From CBDCFT01 sp965216365 (GTDB lineage Bacteria > Pseudomonadota > Gammaproteobacteria > Arenicellales > CBDCFT01): a stretch of DNA of 64,000 nucleotides. This document shows, in pieces, positions 1 through 10,054 of this stretch. The first letter of the stretch is position 1, and each line of letters begins with the position of its first letter. Location of the stretch: contig CBDCFT010000078.1 of NCBI GenBank assembly GCA_965216365.1, positions 62,001 through 126,000 on the forward strand, in the 5' to 3' direction. The notes under the pieces are model-generated. The model was given only the letters and a program-made list of their open reading frames with translations, ran no database searches and was not told where the DNA came from. The position numbers and the translations under genes are program-made.

Positions 1-1124
1 TTGGGTGCGGGTGGTGGCCAGGTTATTTCTCCGTCTTTAATGACGGTTGCGCCTCGAATCACTTCGTCTTCCATATTGACGTTGATGTTGCCGTCTTTTT
101 CCGGCGTTAAATCTGTCAACAAATGGCGCAGGTTGGTTGCGTACAATTGACTGGATTGTGTGGCTAACCGGCTGGGTAAATCGGTATAACCTATGATGGT
201 TACGTCGTGAACTTTCGCGACTTCACCGGGTTGCGTGAGTTCGCAGTTGCCGCCTTGTTCCGCCGCCATGTCGACGATAACACTGCCCGGCCGCATAGAT
301 TCGACCATGTCTGTCGTGATGAGTTTGGGAGCAGGTTTGCCGGGAATAAGCGCAGTGGTGATGACGATATCGACTTCTTTCGCCTGCTCACGAAACAATG
401 CCATCTCCGCATCGATGAATTCCTTACTCATTACTTTGGCGTAGCCGCCTGATCCCGACCCTTCCTCTTCAAAATCCAGCTCAAGAAACTCCGCACCCAT
501 GCTTTCCACTTGTTCTTTTACTTCCGGACGCGTGTCGAATGCGCGGACAATGGCACCCATGCCACTGGCTGCGCCAATAGCAGCAAGACCGGCAACACCC
601 GCGCCGATAATCATGATTTTTGCCGGCGGCACCTTACCCGCCGCAGTAATTTGCCCGGTAAAGAATCGTTCGAAGTGATTCGACGCTTCAATGACAGCGC
701 GATAACCGCCGATATTCGCCATGGAACTCAGGGCGTCCATCTTTTGCGCGCGGGAAATACGCGGAATGGAGTCCATCGCCAGCACGGTTGCTTTGCGCGC
801 GGCGAGTGATTGCATCAGCTCTTCATTTTGTGCGGGCCAGATAAAGCTGATCAGCACGCCACCTTCACGCAGCAGCGCGACTTCTCCGGATTCCGGACCA
901 CGCACCTTCATGACAATATCCGACGATTCCCACAGCGTCTTTGTGTCTTTAACAATCTCGACACCCGCTGCCTCATAGGCGGCATCACTGAAATTGGCGG
1001 ATTCCCCGGCACCTGATTCCAGCGCAACGGTAAAACCGAGTTTGTTAAGCTGCTGGGCAACGTCAGGGGTAGTCGCGACGCGTCGTTCGTTTGGATAACT
1101 CTCGTTGGGTACGCCAATACGCAT
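1..1124 (-). CDS. pntA: NAD(P) transhydrogenase subunit alpha (PntA), 3' part outside window
   Basis: Reading the minus strand from the ATG whose first base is 1124 gives an open frame of about 374 codons that runs off the window edge, so the C-terminal end is missing. The product begins MRIGVPNESYPNERRVA, typical of PntA/alanine-dehydrogenase-like proteins, and has the dinucleotide-binding motif GAGVAG near residue 170 and the segment RAFDTRPEVKEQ after it. PntA binds NAD(H) and, with PntB, couples hydride transfer between NAD(H) and NADP(H) to proton movement across the inner membrane. The membrane part and the partner pntB would lie beyond base 1, so I cannot tell whether alpha is a single long chain or split (PntAA/PntAB). 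It is transcribed away from prfB. Confidence 0.93.
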   Translation of the reverse strand, partial: MRIGVPNESYPNERRVATTPDVAQQLNKLGFTVALESGAGESANFSDAAYEAAGVEIVKDTKTLWESSDIVMKVRGPESGEVALLREGGVLISFIWPAQNEELMQSLAARKATVLAMDSIPRISRAQKMDALSSMANIGGYRAVIEASNHFERFFTGQITAAGKVPPAKIMIIGAGVAGLAAIGAASGMGAIVRAFDTRPEVKEQVESMGAEFLELDFEEEGSGSGGYAKVMSKEFIDAEMALFREQAKEVDIVITTALIPGKPAPKLITTDMVESMRPGSVIVDMAAEQGGNCELTQPGEVAKVHDVTIIGYTDLPSRLATQSSQLYATNLRHLLTDLTPEKDGNINVNMEDEVIRGATVIKDGEITWPPPAP

Positions 1125-1235
1125 TGTTATACTGCCTTGTTTTTTAACGATGGAAAATTGAACTAAGCGATTTTGCAGTAGTGGATGAGGCTTTGCAATT
1201 CGTATGGGGATATAAGTCAGAAATTACGTATAACA

Positions 1236-1280
1236 AATTCGAATCCAGTCAATAATAAGATTCAATCTGGAATTCGAATT
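1236..1280. repeat. imperfect inverted repeat between pntA and prfB
   Basis: AATTCGAATCCAG (1236-1248) is matched by CTGGAATTCGAATT (1267-1280) on the other strand with one inserted base, giving a 13-base stem with an 18-base loop. It lies in the 274-base gap between divergent pntA and prfB. There is no U-tract, so a regulatory or structural role is as likely as termination. I see nothing else recognisable in this gap. Confidence 0.4.
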
Positions 1281-1398
1281 CATTCGGGAATGACTGCTCC
1301 CTTCGTCTACTCAGGTCAAAATGGCTTAAAACTTATATGTAACGCTATAGAAATTCCGGTATTCTTGCGCACCAAAATTGGCTCACGAATTAATCTAA

Positions 1399-2497
1399 AT
1401 GGAACAAGTTAATCCACTTGCCGAATCGCTTAAGAATGCGCGTGAGCGCGTCGATTCATTAAGGGGGTATCTTTGACTTCGATGGCAGGAAACAACGCCT
1501 GGAAGAGGTCGATCTGCAACTCGAACAACCCGATATCTGGAATAACCCGGACCAGGCCCAGGAACTCGGTCGTGAACGCGCCCGATTGGATGATGTCGTA
1601 TCGACCATCGAAGGTTTAACGTCATCAATCGAAGATTCCAGCGAATTGCTGGAACTGGCGCGCGAAGAGCAGGACGAAGAGGCTATTGAATCGATTGCAT
1701 CAGAAGTCGCCGATATCGAATCTCAATTGGAGCGGCTTGAATTTCGCCGCATGTTCTCGGGTGAAATGGACATGGCCAATGGATTTATCGATATTCAGTC
1801 GGGCTCAGGCGGCACGGAAGCCCAGGATTGGGCGGAAATGCTGCTGCGCATGTATTTGCGCTGGGCGGAGCGTCAGGGGTTTCAAGTCGAGTTAATCGAA
1901 CGTTCCGAAGGTGAGGTGGCCGGTATAAAAAGTGCTACGGTCAAGGTCATGGGTGAATACGCCTACGGTTATCTGCGTACTGAAACCGGTGTACATCGCC
2001 TGGTGCGAAAATCGCCGTTTGATTCGGGCAATCGACGGCATACATCATTTGCCTCGGTTTATGTATATCCCGAAATTGACGACACAGTCGAAATTGAAGT
2101 CGATCCTTCCGATCTGCGCATCGACACGTATCGTGCCAGCGGAGCAGGCGGTCAGCACGTCAACCGGACTGATTCGGCAGTTCGTATCACGCATAATCCG
2201 ACGGGTATTGTTGTGCAATGTCAAAACGACAGATCGCAACACCGGAATAAAGCGGAAGCCATGTCCATGTTGCGCGCGCGTTTATACGAGCTGGAAATGC
2301 AAAAGAGGCGGGAGGCGCAACAATCCACCGAGGACGCCAAAGCGGATATCGGCTGGGGTAGTCAGATACGTTCCTACGTACTGGATCAATCCCGAATCAA
2401 GGATCTGAGAACGAATCACGAAACGGGAAACACCCAGGCTGTGTTGGACGGGGATCTGTCTGCGTTTATCGAGGCTAGCTTGAAAATGGGAATATAA
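1399..2497 (+). CDS. prfB: peptide chain release factor 2, with programmed +1 frameshift
   Basis: RF2 recognises UGA and UAA codons and releases the finished peptide. The short first frame starts with ATG at 1399 and reads MEQVNPLAESLKNARERV up to codon CTT at 1471-1473, followed by an in-frame TGA (1474-1476). Skipping T1474 puts translation in the long frame (DFDGRKQ...), which runs to TAA at 2497. The site AGGGGG-TAT-CTT-TGA-C is the classical RF2 autoregulatory frameshift signal: an internal Shine-Dalgarno stretch, a slippery CTT and a poor stop context. Domain marks are present: the SPF stop-codon-reading tripeptide (RKSPFDSGNRR) and the catalytic GGQ loop (GAGGQHVNRTDSAVR). Low RF2 favours the frameshift, so the gene should control its own level. 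lysS follows after 44 bases, as in many gammaproteobacteria. Confidence 0.97.
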
Positions 2498-2541
2498 AGT
2501 AGTTTAAATAACATGATTATATTTTTGATATTATTGAATAA

Positions 2542-4020
2542 ATGTCCGAAGAAAACGAACAGATAAAGCAACGCCGCGAGAAGCTTTCGCAATGGCGAGA
2601 AAAGGGCAATGCCTACCCTAACGATTTTCGCCGCGATGTGCTGGCCGCAGATTTGCATGAGCAATACGGTGAAAAAGATAAGGAAGCACTGGACGAAATT
2701 AATACCGAAGTGTCCGTAGCCGGGCGTTTAATGTCTAAACGCGTGCAGGGTAAAGTGAGTTTTGCCCATGTGCAGGACATGAGCGGACGCATTCAATTAT
2801 TCGTGCAACGCGACAATTTGCCGGAAGGTTTCTATAACGCAGAATTTAAAAAATACGATATCGGTGACATCGTCGGTGCGACAGGGCAGGTATTCAAAAC
2901 CAGAACCGGCGAACTCAGTATTCGCGTCAGCCGGATTCGATTGTTGTCGAAATCCGTTCGGCCTTTCCCCGAGAAGTATCACGGGTTGTCCGACCAGGAA
3001 ACACGTTACCGGCAACGTTATGTCGATCTGGTCGTTACCGAACATACTCGCGAAACCTTCCGCATACGTTCCCAGGCTATCGAATACATGCGCCGGTTTT
3101 TTAATGACCGAGGGTATCTGGAGATTGAATCGCCGATGATGCTGTCTATCCCCGGTGGTGCTGCCGCGCGTCCGTTTATCACCTATCACAATGCTTTTGG
3201 CGCGGATTTATACCTGCGCATTGCCCAGGAATTGTTTTTAAAGCGGGTCATGGTAGGCGGATTTGAAAAAGTGTTTGAGCTGAACCGGGTATTTCGTAAC
3301 GAAGGTGTGTCTACGCGGCATAACCCCGAGTTCACCATGCTCGAATACAACGAAGCCTATGTGGACTACAACGACTATATGGACTTGACTGAGGAGTTGC
3401 TGCGTGGCTTGGTATCGCATATCCACGGCTGCGTCAAATTGACCTATCAGGGTGTTGAAATCGATTTCGCACAGCCATTCGAACGCCTGCCCATGTTCGA
3501 TGCAATTGTCAAATACAACGACGACATCAGCATTGACGCACTGAGCGAACTTTCTTCTACGGTGGAAATTGCTAAAAACTTCAAAATAGAAACGGATGGC
3601 AAGTCCCAGGGCGAACTATGGTTGGATTTGTTTGAAGAAACAGTTGAAGAAAAACTGATTCAACCGACCTATATTATCGGATACCCGTTTGAAGTCTCGC
3701 CGTTGTCGCGGCGTAACAGTGAGAACCCGTCGATTACGGATCGCTTCGAGTTATTCGTAGCGGGCCGCGAACTGGTCAATGGATTTTCCGAAGTCAATGA
3801 CCCGGAGTATCAGGCCGAGCAATTTCAGCGTCAGGCGGAAAACAAGGACGCTGGCGATGACGAAGCCATGCATTACGATGCGGATTATATCCGGGCGCTG
3901 GAATACGGTTTGCCGCCCAACGCGGGCGGTGGAATCGGCGTAGATCGACTAATTATGTTGCTGACCGATAGCGCGTCCATTCGCGACGTTTTGCTTTTTC
4001 CGTATATGAAGCCGGAATAA
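2542..4020 (+). CDS. lysS: lysyl-tRNA synthetase, class II
   Basis: The 492-residue product is normal length for bacterial LysRS, which charges tRNA-Lys in the cytoplasm. An N-terminal OB-fold anticodon-binding domain (about residues 55-150, with VAGRLMSKRVQGKVSFAHV) is followed by the class II catalytic core. Motif 2 is visible as FRNEGVSTRHNPEFTMLE and motif 3 as GGGIGVDRLIMLL near the C-terminus. The start is ATG at 2542, 44 bases after prfB, so the two are probably cotranscribed. Nothing about the sequence is unusual. Confidence 0.97.
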   Translation: MSEENEQIKQRREKLSQWREKGNAYPNDFRRDVLAADLHEQYGEKDKEALDEINTEVSVAGRLMSKRVQGKVSFAHVQDMSGRIQLFVQRDNLPEGFYNAEFKKYDIGDIVGATGQVFKTRTGELSIRVSRIRLLSKSVRPFPEKYHGLSDQETRYRQRYVDLVVTEHTRETFRIRSQAIEYMRRFFNDRGYLEIESPMMLSIPGGAAARPFITYHNAFGADLYLRIAQELFLKRVMVGGFEKVFELNRVFRNEGVSTRHNPEFTMLEYNEAYVDYNDYMDLTEELLRGLVSHIHGCVKLTYQGVEIDFAQPFERLPMFDAIVKYNDDISIDALSELSSTVEIAKNFKIETDGKSQGELWLDLFEETVEEKLIQPTYIIGYPFEVSPLSRRNSENPSITDRFELFVAGRELVNGFSEVNDPEYQAEQFQRQAENKDAGDDEAMHYDADYIRALEYGLPPNAGGGIGVDRLIMLLTDSASIRDVLLFPYMKPE

Positions 4021-4085
4021 ACTGAACCATCGTCGGACGCCTGAGTCAGTTGTATACGTCTGTAGCTGCTTTTTGAACCACTCAC

Positions 4086-5333
4086 TTGATACGTCCTCTC
4101 GAGCTTTTCATCGGCTTGCGCTATACGCGCGCGAAACGCCGTAACCATTTTATCTCGTTTATCTCGTTTACATCGATGGCGGGTATCGCACTCGGTGTCT
4201 GCGCGTTGATTACTGTGTTGTCCGTCATGAACGGTTTTGAGCGCGAGTTGCGGGATCGTATTTTGGCGGTTGCATCCCACGTCACCATCAGCAAACCCGG
4301 TGGTGTGTTAAACGATTGGCCGGTGCTTGCGCAACGCCTGCAGAATCACAGCGAGGTTAACGCTCAGGCGCCCTACATTATGGGGCAAGGCATGTTGACC
4401 CGTGGTGGAGCGGTCACCGGTTCTTTGTTGCGCGGTATTTCACCGCAGCACGAGCAGACTGTGTCCGACTTGTTGACAAAGATCGACGAGGGAAATCTTG
4501 ATGATCTGAAGGCCGGCGAATTCGGTATCGTACTAGGTTATGACCTCGCGCGTCAGTTAGGCGTCAGCATAGGCGACAAAGTCACGGTCGTTGCACCGAA
4601 AGGCAAGATTACGCCAGCCGGACTACTGCCTCGTTTAAAGCGATTTACCGTCGTCGCCATTTTTCGCTTGAATATGTACGAATACGACAGCGGGTTGGCA
4701 TTGCTGCACATTGATGACGCATCGCGTTTGCTGCAACTGGGTGGTGACGTTAACGGGTTGCGCCTGAAACTGGATGACGTTTATCGTGCGCCACTCGTAC
4801 GTACTCAATTACTCCAGCAATTTGGTTTTGAATATCTGATAAGAGACTGGACGCAGGAACACGCTAATTTTTTCAACGCGTTAGTCATCGAGAAGCGGGT
4901 GATGTTTATTATTCTGTTTCTCATCGTGTTAGTTGCCGCATTTAACATCGTATCGACATTGGTAATGGCGGTGACCGATAAACAAGCAGATATCGCTATT
5001 CTGCGCACACTCGGCATAAGGCGATTCAGTGTAATGAAGATTTTTATCATCCAAGGCTCCATTCTTGGCATTCTCGGAACAATCATCGGCGGTATCCTGG
5101 GAATATTGCTGGCGTTAAACGTTGAAACGATTATTCCCTATGTAGAAAACAAGCTCGGACTGGAGTTTTTTCCTGCCAGTGTTTACGTCATCAGCGATTT
5201 CCCCGCAGAAATGCGCTGGCCTGACGTGACACGCACCATTGTCGGCGCCTTCATTGTCAGCGTGCTTTCGACTATTTACCCCGCGTGGCGGGCGTCACGT
5301 GTACAACCGGCGGACGCGTTGCGCTACGAATAA
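4086..5333 (+). CDS. lolC: lipoprotein-releasing ABC transporter permease (LolC/LolE family)
   Basis: A 415-residue inner-membrane protein with the MacB/FtsX-like layout: one membrane segment near residues 25-45, a long periplasmic domain, then three C-terminal segments (about 270-410). The start is a TTG at 4086 (IRPLELFIGLRYTRAKRRNHF), typical of LolC/E N-termini. With LolD it extracts outer-membrane lipoproteins from the inner membrane and passes them to LolA. Only one permease gene is present here, so it may be a LolF-type protein acting as a homodimer rather than a LolC/LolE pair; sequence alone does not settle this. The stop codon overlaps the lolD start (TAATG). Confidence 0.92.
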   Translation: MIRPLELFIGLRYTRAKRRNHFISFISFTSMAGIALGVCALITVLSVMNGFERELRDRILAVASHVTISKPGGVLNDWPVLAQRLQNHSEVNAQAPYIMGQGMLTRGGAVTGSLLRGISPQHEQTVSDLLTKIDEGNLDDLKAGEFGIVLGYDLARQLGVSIGDKVTVVAPKGKITPAGLLPRLKRFTVVAIFRLNMYEYDSGLALLHIDDASRLLQLGGDVNGLRLKLDDVYRAPLVRTQLLQQFGFEYLIRDWTQEHANFFNALVIEKRVMFIILFLIVLVAAFNIVSTLVMAVTDKQADIAILRTLGIRRFSVMKIFIIQGSILGILGTIIGGILGILLALNVETIIPYVENKLGLEFFPASVYVISDFPAEMRWPDVTRTIVGAFIVSVLSTIYPAWRASRVQPADALRYE

Positions 5334-6013
5334 TGAGCGAACTCATTTTGCGATGTAGCGATTTGCACGTCACTTTCGACGAAGGCGGATTGCGTGTGGA
5401 AGTCTTGCGTGGCATTGACATGCAGGTTAAACATCACGAACAAGTCGCTATCGTTGGTGCATCCGGTTCGGGCAAAAGCACTTTGCTGCATATGTTGGGT
5501 GGTTTGGCCAAACCCACCAAAGGGACGGTGGAGTTAGCGCAGAAACATCTTGAAAAACTGAGCGATGACCGCCGTGGAGACTTGCGCAATCAGGTGCTTG
5601 GATTTGTCTATCAGTTCCATCATTTGTTGCCTGAGTTTTCCGCGTTGGAAAACGTCGCCATGCCATTGTTGATTCGCAGGATGGATTCGGACGCCGCGAT
5701 GGCGCAGGCTGAAGATGTCTTAGGTAAGGTTGGTTTAGGCCAGCGCTTGCGCCACAAACCGGGTGAGTTGTCCGGTGGCGAGCGCCAACGCGCAGCCGTG
5801 GCCCGTGCACTGGTAACTAAACCACTGTGCGTTTTAGCCGACGAACCGACCGGTAACCTTGATCGTAGAACGGCGGCAACCGTATTCGATTTGATGCTTG
5901 AACTAAATCAGGAGTTGGGAACCGCGTTAGTTATCGTTACGCACGATCATGAAATTGCGCAACGCATGCAGCGAATTATGCATTTGGACGATGGGAAACT
6001 ATCGACCGATTAG
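5333..6013 (+). CDS. lolD: lipoprotein-releasing system ATP-binding protein LolD
   Basis: An ABC ATPase of about 226 residues that powers LolC. I place the start at ATG 5333, which overlaps the lolC stop, rather than at an in-frame codon 48 bases upstream inside lolC, because the protein then begins MSELILRCSDLHVTF like other LolD proteins. Walker A is GASGSGKST, the signature is LSGGERQRAAVARAL, Walker B is VLADEPTGNLD and the H-loop is IVTHDHE. The product would sit on the cytoplasmic face of the inner membrane. Translational coupling with lolC is likely. Confidence 0.95.
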   Translation: MSELILRCSDLHVTFDEGGLRVEVLRGIDMQVKHHEQVAIVGASGSGKSTLLHMLGGLAKPTKGTVELAQKHLEKLSDDRRGDLRNQVLGFVYQFHHLLPEFSALENVAMPLLIRRMDSDAAMAQAEDVLGKVGLGQRLRHKPGELSGGERQRAAVARALVTKPLCVLADEPTGNLDRRTAATVFDLMLELNQELGTALVIVTHDHEIAQRMQRIMHLDDGKLSTD

Positions 6014-6024
6014 CAGATTTTTCA

Positions 6025-7518
6025 TCACTCGGCTCGCGTTATCAACACATGCCATTTAGGGCGCTTCCAGCTTTCTAAAAATTTGTCTTCGGTTGATTCG
6101 ACCGCCTTGGCCGAATATTCATCGCCATCCAGGAAGCCGACAAGCTCGAATTGCTCCCGTGTGTTTGGTTCGTTGGCGAATTGTTTAACAATATCGTTTG
6201 CCGACAAGACATAACGGCCAAACATTTTTGGCACTGTCAATTTTAAGTTTGGTTCGTAGCTTTTATAAACCAACTCGGTGCAAACCAGCGCGCTGTCGGT
6301 ACGAAAATCAAAGTCGAAGTCATACGGCCTATCACTGTAATAAAAAGCCTTGCGCAAAGTTTTGGCAATCTGTGTTTTATCGAGCTTTGGGCGCAAGGCG
6401 GCAATAGAATCTGCATGGGACGAGTATTCCATGGAGGTGAAGCTAACGCCTTCACCAATGGCTTCGATGATGCGTACCGTTTCACTGTCGCCATAGGGTG
6501 AAGTCGCGCGTTGATAAGCTTGTGGGTAAGACGCCTCGAGTAAAGACTCAAAATCTTCCGTCGCGGCATTTTGTTGTTTGGCCCACGCCTTAACATCTTC
6601 GTCGTCGAAAAATACCCGCCGTTCTTCTGGTGTTCCGATATAAAGTGCCGCATGCGTCCAGAATCCCGGTATGCCGACATTGGATAAGTACCATTCACGC
6701 CGTTGTACCAGAATATCGCCGGGCTGCAGTTTATTTTGCAGCCCCACAATTTGCGCGTGATCTAGCAACACGCGATCAGGCCGATATACTTTTATATCGC
6801 CCATGGTCTCAGCGATTTTAGTTTGTACCGGTGAGACGATTTCTGCGGTTTTGTTTTTTATCACCTGCACGGCGTTAGCCAGGGTCATGAGTTCGCCTTT
6901 ACCACGACCCATATTCCATATTGCATCCGCATCGTCCGCATGGAGCAATTCATCTTGCGCATCGGAAAATTTCAGTTTTGACAGGGTTTCGATTGCCGCG
7001 AATTGACCGCCTTTGATGACGTTAAGAAAGCGAAATTTAAAATCAGCAAACGTTTTAGACGGCAAGCCAAATTCGGTAACGGATTCATTCCACAGTATGT
7101 CGAGCAGCGCGTATTGTTCAATTTTCGCCAGCAATTCGAGTGCATAGCGGTATTGCATGTTGTGTGCAGCACGAAAAATGGAAAACGATTCAGCTTGTGC
7201 GTCGCTGTCTTCTATTTGCAGATAGTCGCGATGCTTTTCCATTAATCCGGATAATGCGATGTGATAATCCAGATAAGACGCCCAAAAACTCCACAACTCC
7301 AGACGTTCTTCGCGATTTAAGAGTTCCTGCGAATCAAGGCGTTGAAAACGCTCGTCATCGTCAATTCCTGACAGGCGTTGTGAGATAGCGGTCCGAAATT
7401 GTTGTAAGCGCTCGGTATCCGTGATTTCGTTAGCCGATGAAACAGAACTGTTAGATGCGTTGGTCATAGATAAAATTACAATCAATAGAAACTTCAAAAT
7501 CTGCCTGCTTTGCTGCAT
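6025..7518 (-). CDS. secreted YiiX/YebB-type permuted papain-like amidase
   Basis: A 497-residue protein opening with a signal-peptide-like stretch (MQQSRQILKFLLIVILSMTN). The central part carries the NlpC/P60-superfamily permuted arrangement typical of YiiX-like enzymes: LQPGDILVQRR, then GFWTHAALYIGTPEE with a candidate catalytic His, and further on ALVCTELVYKSYEP with the candidate Cys. Family members are cysteine amidases or peptidases thought to act on peptide or lipid amide bonds; the substrate here is unknown. The N-terminal 200 residues are helical and of no family I recognise. It is convergent with lolD (12 bases apart) and its start faces comEC, so it is probably a single-gene unit exported to the periplasm. 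Confidence 0.75.
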   Translation of the reverse strand: MQQSRQILKFLLIVILSMTNASNSSVSSANEITDTERLQQFRTAISQRLSGIDDDERFQRLDSQELLNREERLELWSFWASYLDYHIALSGLMEKHRDYLQIEDSDAQAESFSIFRAAHNMQYRYALELLAKIEQYALLDILWNESVTEFGLPSKTFADFKFRFLNVIKGGQFAAIETLSKLKFSDAQDELLHADDADAIWNMGRGKGELMTLANAVQVIKNKTAEIVSPVQTKIAETMGDIKVYRPDRVLLDHAQIVGLQNKLQPGDILVQRREWYLSNVGIPGFWTHAALYIGTPEERRVFFDDEDVKAWAKQQNAATEDFESLLEASYPQAYQRATSPYGDSETVRIIEAIGEGVSFTSMEYSSHADSIAALRPKLDKTQIAKTLRKAFYYSDRPYDFDFDFRTDSALVCTELVYKSYEPNLKLTVPKMFGRYVLSANDIVKQFANEPNTREQFELVGFLDGDEYSAKAVESTEDKFLESWKRPKWHVLITRAE

Positions 7519-7636
7519 TTTGCACCCACCCGGTATATGCGACGATCAATTGCTCATGCGGGCGCAATTATCTCCCGAAAAGATACGAGATTAAACCATT
7601 ACACTTAACGTATTAGCGTTTCTGGGCGGAATTGTT

Positions 7637-9956
7637 TTGGTCCATCAATCCAGCAGCCTGCCGAGCCTGTGGTGGAGCATGCTTGTTTTGTTGCTTCTGG
7701 TTGGCGCTCGAATCCTGTCACGTTACACCCGTCTGACACCTTGGATATATCGCGCGTGCTGGTTTGTGGCGGGTATTGGATGGTTAAGCTTTCGAGCCGG
7801 TATTATTCTCGAAAACGAATTACCTGTTGCCCAGGAAATGCAGCCGGTTGTTATTACCGGCGTCATTGCAAGTCTACCAACACAAACAGATCGTTACACC
7901 CAATTTCATTTCGATATTGAAGACGCTCGAACGCAGCAAGACGACCCGTTTTCTTTCAACGCCAGAATTCGTCTACGCTGGTACGGTCAGACACCGGAAT
8001 TGAGTGCCGGAGAACAATGGCGTTTAAACGTGAAAATGAAACGACCGCATGGTTTTCAAAACCCGGGTGGTTTCGATTACGAAGCCTGGTTGCTTGGTCA
8101 GCGCCTGCGGGCGACGGGTTACGTGCTCGATGAGGAGGACAATGTAAAAATATCGCCGGCCGCTGCATCGGATGTCGTGTCAAGCTGGCGCAGTCGTATC
8201 ATTCAATCCATTCGCAAGACGTTACCGGATGATTCGATGCGTGGCATTATAATTGCTCTGGCGGTAGGCGATCGTGCTGAAATTTCCGATGAAATGTGGC
8301 AGGTTTTTCGCCGCACCGGAACAAACCATCTCATTGCGATCTCCGGTCTGCACATTGGATTGGTTAGCGGACTGATGATGTTACTGGCTTCATTAACATG
8401 GCGTTGGCGGGGGAGGCCTGTGTTATGGCTACCCGCGCCAAAGTTTGCAGTGTTATGCGGTCTTCTTGCCGCAGTCCGTATATGCCGCGCTTGCGGGCTT
8501 TACCATCCCGACACAAAGAGCGCTGTTGATGTTGATTGTGATCGCCGTCGCGGTGTTGTCGCAACGGCGGTTGCGGCCATTTCAGGTTTTGTCCTGGTCA
8601 TTGTTACTGGTTTTAATATTTGATCCGTTGTCGGTAATGGCGCAGGGGTTCTGGCTGTCTTTTTGCGCGGTAGCAATCATCATATTTGCAGTATTAATGC
8701 CCGGCAAAAAACTTAACGGCACGGGCCAGCCTGAATCGACGGCGCAGACAAGGCTGTCTAACGCCATCAAAACAGGGCTGGTGTGGGGGCAGCTGCAAGT
8801 CGTTATCGCTATTGGTCTCGCACCTTTATTGTTGTTGTTCTATCAACATGTTTCCCTGGTCGCGCCGGTCGCCAACATTATCGCGATTCCTTTAGTTGGA
8901 TTTGTCGCTGTGCCGATAATTTTGCTCGGTGTATTGTTCGACGCCGTTGCACTGACCTCGTTATCGAGTGGATTGTTCGCACTCACGGATTCGGTTCTAC
9001 AGTGGTTTTGGCAGGGATTGTCCTGGCTGGGCGGTTTCGATGGATTAAATTATCGCGGTTCACAACCGAATCCGTGGTTATTGACCACGGGTGCGATTGG
9101 TGCGTTGTTGCTTTTAGCGCCACGCGGAGTTCCGGCCAGATGGATGGGTGTTCTTTGGTTGGTGCCACTTTTTGTTACGCCATCGTCCGCGCTGGAAAAG
9201 GGAACTTTGGATGTCACCGTTCTGGATGTCGGGCAGGGGTTGGCGGTCGTAGTGCGAACCCCCTCGCACACGATGTTATTCGACACGGGTGCAAAGTTTA
9301 GCGAAAGTTTTGATGCGGGCAGTGCAGTCGTGCTGCCATATTTTCGACGGCAAAAAATCAAGCGGATCGATATGGCCGTATTGAGTCACAACGACAACGA
9401 TCACACCGGCGGGATGCGGGCAATACGGGAGCAACTGCCACCGGAACAAATTCTGACAGGAACATTGCAACCGGATTTCGACTCAACTCAATGTCGGACA
9501 GGTGATCGTTGGAACTGGGACGGTATTGAATTTGAAGTATTGTGGCCGGATTCGAACGCAAGGTGGAGTGAAAACAACGCATCCTGCGTAATAAAAATCA
9601 GCAATGGAAATAACGCAATATTACTCACCGGCGATATCGAAGCCGAAGCGGAACAAAGACTGGTGGATATCTATGGCGAAGGCTTGAAAAGCGACGTTCT
9701 GCTGATACCCCATCATGGTAGTAACACTTCATCGACGTCTGGGTTTTTAGATGCCGTGCAACCACGCGTTGCCATAAACAGCAGCGGCTACCGCAATCGA
9801 TTTAATCATCCGCATGACGCGGTGACTACGCGCCTCGATGCACGCGGAATTTCCCGGCTTGATACTCAATCCAGTGGTGCGATTACCGTTGTGATGGATT
9901 CGCACGGCATCAAAACCCACGTATATCGTCGGCAACGGCCACGGTACTATTTCTAA
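7637..9956 (+). pseudogene. comEC: ComEC/Rec2 DNA-uptake channel protein, interrupted by one-base frameshift
   Basis: Two overlapping frames make one ComEC. The first (from TTG 7637) holds the N-terminal membrane segments, the OB-like domain (DUF4131) and the start of the competence domain (GTNHLIAISGLHIGL). The second continues with VYAALAGFTIPTQRALLM, more membrane segments and a C-terminal metallo-beta-lactamase domain with SHNDNDHTGG. The frames join cleanly if one C of the CC at 8476-8477 is removed, restoring LLAAVVYAALAG. ComEC carries single-stranded DNA across the inner membrane in transformation. The start is unsure: the open frame reaches back to 7595, and a hydrophobic LNVLAFLGGIVL stretch lies upstream of 7637, so initiation at ATT 7598 or CTG 7622 is possible. 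It could be a real null allele or a sequencing error. Confidence 0.88.
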
Positions 9957-10054
9957 CTATTGATTCGGTTTAACGGATATTTGCGCTTTTTGATAGAATC
10001 CGCGCACTTTGAAATTACGAGGAAGGTTCACAATGCCTGGATTCGGGTATTTGC

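Noticed and set aside
8445..9956. Separate 503-codon gene with its own start
   Set aside because: It is the continuation of ComEC after a one-base frameshift, not an independent gene.
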